A stretch of DNA of 64,000 nt, from assembly GCF_000026945.1 (NCBI RefSeq), contig NC_012867.1:744001-808000 (forward strand), given 5' to 3'. The position numbers and the translations under genes are program-made. A model generated the notes under the pieces. It worked only from the letters and a program-made list of their open reading frames with translations, searched no databases and was not told where the DNA came from. Shown here piece by piece: positions 59,933 through 64,000 of this stretch. The DNA comes from Candida dubliniensis CD36. Lineage: Eukaryota; Ascomycota; Pichiomycetes; Serinales; Debaryomycetaceae. Every line of letters starts with the position of its first letter. The first letter of the stretch is position 1.

Positions 59933-62900
59933 TTATGTAGTAGCGGTGACTGTGCTTAAAGCAATATCTTCGTCAGGATATTCTCTAAGATCCAAAGTAA
60001 CAGTCTTGGAACTGTTTTCTCTTTGTTCACGATAAATACCCACTAACGCATCTGATTTTTCAAATAACGAATTCTTTAAAGAAATTACAATAAACTGAAA
60101 ATTGGGCCCAGCATATTTTTTAATATAATTTCCAATTCTAGCTACATTGGCATTATCTAAAGCGGCATCTATTTCATCAAGGACGAAGAACGGTGAAGGT
60201 TGATAAGAATGAATAGCAAACAAAAGTGCTAACGCTGCCATAGTTTTCTCACCTCCAGATAACAATTCCATATCTCTAAATCTTTTCATGGGTGGCATAG
60301 CGTGGTATTTTATACCAGACAAAAATGGCAGATCTTCATCCTCCAAGGTCAAATACGCTGACCCTCCTAATGGCGACATGGCAGATTTGGTTAACTCTTT
60401 GTAGATTGAATCAATACTACCAGAAATGTGATTAAACGCATCCATAAATTTATCATAACGTTTTTCTTGTACTCGTTTGAAACGCTCACTGACTTGTCTC
60501 TCTTTCTGTCTGGCAACATTATATTCTTTATCGTAATCTTGTAACTTAGTTTCAACTTCTTGCAATCTTTCCACGGCTTTAGCATTAGGTGTCAATTTTT
60601 CCAAGTCACTAATGGTATTTTGTAACGTGACTTCTAATTCACTCTCTAGTTTATTTGTGAAAACTTCCTTAAATTTCTCCTCAAGCATGTCATAGTCGAG
60701 ATCTATTTTATAAACTTCCTTAATGGAGCTTTCTAAGTTTTCACCTATTGAAATGCTGTCCAAGTCTCCATCAATCAATGGCAAGTTAATGTTTTGAATT
60801 TTGCAATTTCTCAAAACGTTTGCTCTTTCGGAATCAGTCTTTAACAAGTTTTCTTCTATTTGGGTAATTTCCTTAACCAAAGCGGAAACTAACTGTCTGC
60901 TATCGTCAAGGTCGCTTTCAATAGATTTCGATGTTCTCAATTGTGATTGTATCAGATCATCAAATTTAGATATTTCCACTTGTAAAACTTCATACTCGGC
61001 CTCTGCTTTATCCAAAATTTCCTCTAGTTTCTTCTTTTCTGTTAATACGTTTGCTAAATCATTTTCCAAATCGACAACCAAACTTTCTATATTTTTCCTT
61101 CTGTCTTTGGTTTCTTTCAATCTTTCTTTTTCAAAATCCAATTTGCTTTGCAAAACAGAAATAGTTTTGGAAAATTGTGCTCTTTCTTTTGCTCTCACTC
61201 TTAATGTGCTTCCATGCATATTCTCGTAATCTTCAATACCATTAGTAAAACCGTATTTTTCACAAAACTCGGCAAATATCGATTCCTTGCTTGATTTCAT
61301 TTCTTCGTTAATTTTTTCTATTTTCTCATTTAGCTTAGTTATTTCATTCATCTTCTCTTGTATGGACTTGTCAAACCCTTTGAACAACCCAGTTTGAAAT
61401 TCAATTTCAGATTCTCTATCTTTAATAATTCGTTCAATACTAGTCTTTTGATTACGCAACACGGGCAACTTATCATCTAGAGAACCGATTTCTTCTGCTA
61501 GCAAATTGATCGCTAAATCCTTTGGTCTTTTTTCTTGTAATTTAAAGATTTTTTGGTTCAACTCCTCTTTCAATTCGTTTAGTTTAGTCCACTCTTGCTT
61601 ACTCCAACTTAAGCTTGCCGATGACTTCTGTTGCTGTTGACCACCAGTCATTAGACCAGACTTATGGATCACTGATCCTTGCAATGTTACAATCCTATTT
61701 TCAAATCGGGTATTGGATTGCCACTTCAAATTTCTTGCTGTGTCAATGGAATCGACAACCACCGTATTCCCAATAATATAATTAACGGCCGGCTCTAAAG
61801 ATTTGTCTTGGTATTCGATAATATCTACACCAGGCAAGGCAGAAGGATGGATAGATCTGAGGTGACTCAAATTGATAATATCAGTTTCTATGGAATCCAA
61901 GGGAATGAATGTAGCAACACCAGCCCTTCTTTCCTTCAAAATATCAATACATTTGTACGCGACTGCAGAAGATTCAACAATGATACTATCAAAGTTTGCT
62001 CCTAACAACGTTGCCAACGCAGATTCATACTTTTGCTGAGTAGGACGAACTAACTCGTATACAAGACCTTTAATAGCACCTTGTGGGAAAAGTCTCTTCA
62101 ATGTAGCTACATTCTCTCTCAACTTTTTCTGTTTGTTTGATTCTCTTTGTTGGGAAGCTAGTTCGTCAAGCTGAACCAATACATCTCTCAACCTTGTGTT
62201 TAATTTTAGTTCCTCGTGGTTGAACTCATCTTTTTGCTTAATAAGGGCATTTCGGGCTTCGACTTTGCTACTTTTTTTGTCAAGCACTTCATTAATTTCA
62301 TTCGAAACGTCATGTAATTTTGATTTCAAGTCAGTGGCTACGATGGATTCCAATTCAGCAATTCTATTTTGAGCGTTGGCTTTCTGGTTCTCAAGGTTAG
62401 ACTTTGCCGAGTTCAAACTGTCCTTGCTGTTTAACAACAAAGAAATCTGTTCTTCTAATTCTGAGCCATTATCTGCTAAAAATTTAGACCTCAACTCTTC
62501 ATACTCTTTTTGGCCCTCTGGAGAAATATTAGTAGATGATGCAACAGCAGCAGCTATTTTTGTTTGAAAATCATCAAACATTCTTTGAGCATCTCGCAAT
62601 TGTCTTTCCACAGAAGAGACTAGCGTTTTCTGTCTTGCGATATCCTTTTTCAAGTCATCAACCTTAACTTTGTGGAAATTAATTTTATTTGATAATGATC
62701 TCTGGTTAGCTTCAACTGGAATTAATTCACGCTTTGTAGAGTCAATTTTCTGTTGAGCAGTCTCTGTTTGTTGTTTTTGCTTTTTGGCATTCAAAACACT
62801 GCTTGAATAATCTGCCATTATGGATTTATATGTTTTCTCCTTATTCGATAATTCTTTCTTGGCAAGTTTCAATTCCTCATTCTTTGATTTAATTTCATCT

Positions 62901-63655
62901 TTTAATTGATTGTGTTTCTTTTCATTATGGAAAAGTTTATACAAATTGATTTTCTTTATGGTATCATTCTTGGTAATGATTTTCTCTTCAAACTGACGTT
63001 GCTCGGCCATTTGTTCTTTATATTGCTTGGACTCGGAATTAAGGGTTCTCTTTCTTGAGAAAACTGAAGTAGTTAATTCGTGAGCCTTTTCTTGTTCTTC
63101 TTTCAATTTTTCATATTCACTTATGTATTCGTTTGAACCACTTATAGTCTCAATCAATTTGGTCAAATCTTTTGGATTTTGTGATGCAATTGTTTCTACA
63201 TCACCTTGGAAAACAAGAAAATTTCTTGCTTTAATCAAAATGTTTTCCTGTTTTAAAACCATACTATAATTCAACATTGTCACTGATTGGCCATTTATTT
63301 GATAATCACTATTGCCAGAAGCTGTAATAGTTCTCTTTAGCTTCAATATTTCTCCATTATCCTTTTCGTATGTCGCCATAACATAGGCACTAGTGGGATC
63401 TTGCTCAATCGCGTCTAACGTAGTATTGTCAGTGTCAACATTTCTTCTTCCTCTGTATATCAAATCCTTCAAGTTTTGAGATCTTAGATGATAGGAATTA
63501 ACCCCTAAAACAAACGAAATTGCATCCATCATATTTGATTTACCAGCTCCATTGGGTCCTATGATTGAAGTAAAATACGAGGAACCAAACCCAATAATGG
63601 ATTTGCCTTTATAAGACTTGAAATTGAATAGCTCTAATCCTATTAATCTACCCAT
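59933..63655 (-). CDS. SMC1: Cohesin subunit Smc1
   Basis: Smc1 forms the cohesin ring with Smc3 and Scc1 for sister-chromatid cohesion. I take the ATG at 63655 (MGRLIGLELFNFKSYKG), giving 1,240 aa; the frame is open a few codons upstream only from a GTG. Walker A GPNGAGKSN lies at about residues 32-40. A first long coiled coil is followed by the hinge (about 510-670, GAIKGLVYELVRPTQQKYES) and a second coiled coil. The C-terminal head has the signature LLSGGEKTMAALAL and Walker B FFVLDEIDAALDNANV. Length matches yeast Smc1 (1,225). Confidence 0.97.
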   Translation of the reverse strand: MGRLIGLELFNFKSYKGKSIIGFGSSYFTSIIGPNGAGKSNMMDAISFVLGVNSYHLRSQNLKDLIYRGRRNVDTDNTTLDAIEQDPTSAYVMATYEKDNGEILKLKRTITASGNSDYQINGQSVTMLNYSMVLKQENILIKARNFLVFQGDVETIASQNPKDLTKLIETISGSNEYISEYEKLKEEQEKAHELTTSVFSRKRTLNSESKQYKEQMAEQRQFEEKIITKNDTIKKINLYKLFHNEKKHNQLKDEIKSKNEELKLAKKELSNKEKTYKSIMADYSSSVLNAKKQKQQTETAQQKIDSTKRELIPVEANQRSLSNKINFHKVKVDDLKKDIARQKTLVSSVERQLRDAQRMFDDFQTKIAAAVASSTNISPEGQKEYEELRSKFLADNGSELEEQISLLLNSKDSLNSAKSNLENQKANAQNRIAELESIVATDLKSKLHDVSNEINEVLDKKSSKVEARNALIKQKDEFNHEELKLNTRLRDVLVQLDELASQQRESNKQKKLRENVATLKRLFPQGAIKGLVYELVRPTQQKYESALATLLGANFDSIIVESSAVAYKCIDILKERRAGVATFIPLDSIETDIINLSHLRSIHPSALPGVDIIEYQDKSLEPAVNYIIGNTVVVDSIDTARNLKWQSNTRFENRIVTLQGSVIHKSGLMTGGQQQQKSSASLSWSKQEWTKLNELKEELNQKIFKLQEKRPKDLAINLLAEEIGSLDDKLPVLRNQKTSIERIIKDRESEIEFQTGLFKGFDKSIQEKMNEITKLNEKIEKINEEMKSSKESIFAEFCEKYGFTNGIEDYENMHGSTLRVRAKERAQFSKTISVLQSKLDFEKERLKETKDRRKNIESLVVDLENDLANVLTEKKKLEEILDKAEAEYEVLQVEISKFDDLIQSQLRTSKSIESDLDDSRQLVSALVKEITQIEENLLKTDSERANVLRNCKIQNINLPLIDGDLDSISIGENLESSIKEVYKIDLDYDMLEEKFKEVFTNKLESELEVTLQNTISDLEKLTPNAKAVERLQEVETKLQDYDKEYNVARQKERQVSERFKRVQEKRYDKFMDAFNHISGSIDSIYKELTKSAMSPLGGSAYLTLEDEDLPFLSGIKYHAMPPMKRFRDMELLSGGEKTMAALALLFAIHSYQPSPFFVLDEIDAALDNANVARIGNYIKKYAGPNFQFIVISLKNSLFEKSDALVGIYREQRENSSKTVTLDLREYPDEDIALSTVTATT

Positions 63656-63762
63656 GATGATTGTTGTATAGTGCAATTTCACACGAGTAATACAATAAAA
63701 AGATGTAGATGTTTACCGTTCTTGTTGATCAAGAAGTGAATATATTAAAAAAAAAAAAAAAC

Positions 63763-64000
63763 TTAAAGATCAAGACGCGTTTTTCTTCTTTGTGAACACC
63801 AATAACTTGGTCGTGTAAAAATGCCAAGAAATATGGGTTCTCGTGTACAAAAAAAGTTCAACTTTCGTACATTTTGCAGTATTTTCATTACCAACTCTTT
63901 TTCAGGATTGTCTTCTAATGGTTTTCGTAGGTACCTAAAAATTGCACATGACCTGTGAAATGGCCAAGACAAAATAAAGTTGGAGCTGATACTATTGTTT
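63763..64000 (-). CDS. Partial unidentified ORF running off the right edge (3' end only)
   Basis: On the minus strand a frame is open from the window edge to a TAA at 63763. It includes PLEDNPEKELVMKILQNVRK and ends RRKTRLDL. A poly-A tract (plus strand, about 63747-63761) follows the stop, as a gene 3' end might. A second frame after an A7 run (63849-63855) also reads like protein (FVHENPYFLAFLHDQ), so a splice, a frameshift or chance cannot be told apart here. No family is recognised. Confidence 0.3.
   Translation of the reverse strand, partial: NNSISSNFILSWPFHRSCAIFRYLRKPLEDNPEKELVMKILQNVRKLNFFCTREPIFLGIFTRPSYWCSQRRKTRLDL

Noticed and set aside
1..64000. tRNA, rRNA or CRISPR elements
   Set aside because: I looked for T-loop boxes (GTTCGANTC-like) with matching acceptor stems and for regularly spaced repeats, and found none convincing.

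Overview
The window is nuclear DNA of a yeast of the CTG clade, most likely Candida albicans or a very close relative. The evidence is an AT-rich genome with compact, mostly intronless genes; rare introns with GTATGT donors and TACTAAC branch points; leucine encoded mainly by TTG and TTA; and a Candida-type HYR/IFF GPI-anchored adhesin. If this is right, CTG codons are read as serine, so standard-code translations of the genes are wrong at those positions. I found no rRNA, tRNA, CRISPR array or recognisable transposon.

The dominant structure is a long inverted repeat. The left arm (about 1457-5428) and right arm (about 32613-36575) are about 3.97 kb each, point toward each other, and are almost identical. 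I count five base differences and three simple-repeat length changes. Each arm carries a complete HNT3 (aprataxin-type DNA repair hydrolase) and a complete spliced MFS sugar transporter. The left arm begins inside the 3' end of the intact PKR1 gene. The right arm ends in a 59-bp remnant of PKR1 next to RET3, so the right arm looks like the derived copy. Recombination between the arms would invert the 27-kb spacer.

Left of the repeat lie truncated MOT2/NOT4 (mRNA decay, ubiquitin ligase) and PKR1 (V-ATPase assembly). The spacer holds YVH1 (dual-specificity phosphatase, ribosome maturation), an APC15/MND2-like APC/C subunit, NCS2 (tRNA thiolation), a lipid-droplet hydrolase-like protein, MIC60 (cristae), AIP1 (actin turnover), a fungal transcription-factor-like protein without a zinc cluster, CIT1 (citrate synthase, spliced), EXO5 (mitochondrial exonuclease), a DUF1399/GRDP-like protein, an Asn/Ser-rich protein of unknown function, and TAF3 (TFIID).

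Right of the repeat lie RET3 (COPI zeta), a VTC2/VTC3-type polyphosphate polymerase subunit, YME2 (mitochondrial inner membrane, with an in-frame TAA at codon 9), an IFF/HYR adhesin (probably IFF3), MSP1 (outer-membrane AAA extractor), SGD1 (nucleolar MIF4G/MA3), TRM2 (tRNA m5U54), a probable unrecognised two-exon small gene, a second DUF1399 protein paralogous to the one in the spacer, and SMC1 (cohesin).

The genes are mostly independent housekeeping units, as is normal for yeasts. Shared themes are mitochondria (MIC60, CIT1, EXO5, YME2, MSP1), tRNA modification (NCS2, TRM2) and chromatin or cell cycle (TAF3, APC15-like, SMC1). Several convergent pairs are extremely tight (6, 8, 67 and 102 bp apart). 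The longest gene-poor stretches lie upstream of CIT1 (2.76 kb) and of the VTC gene (2.14 kb).
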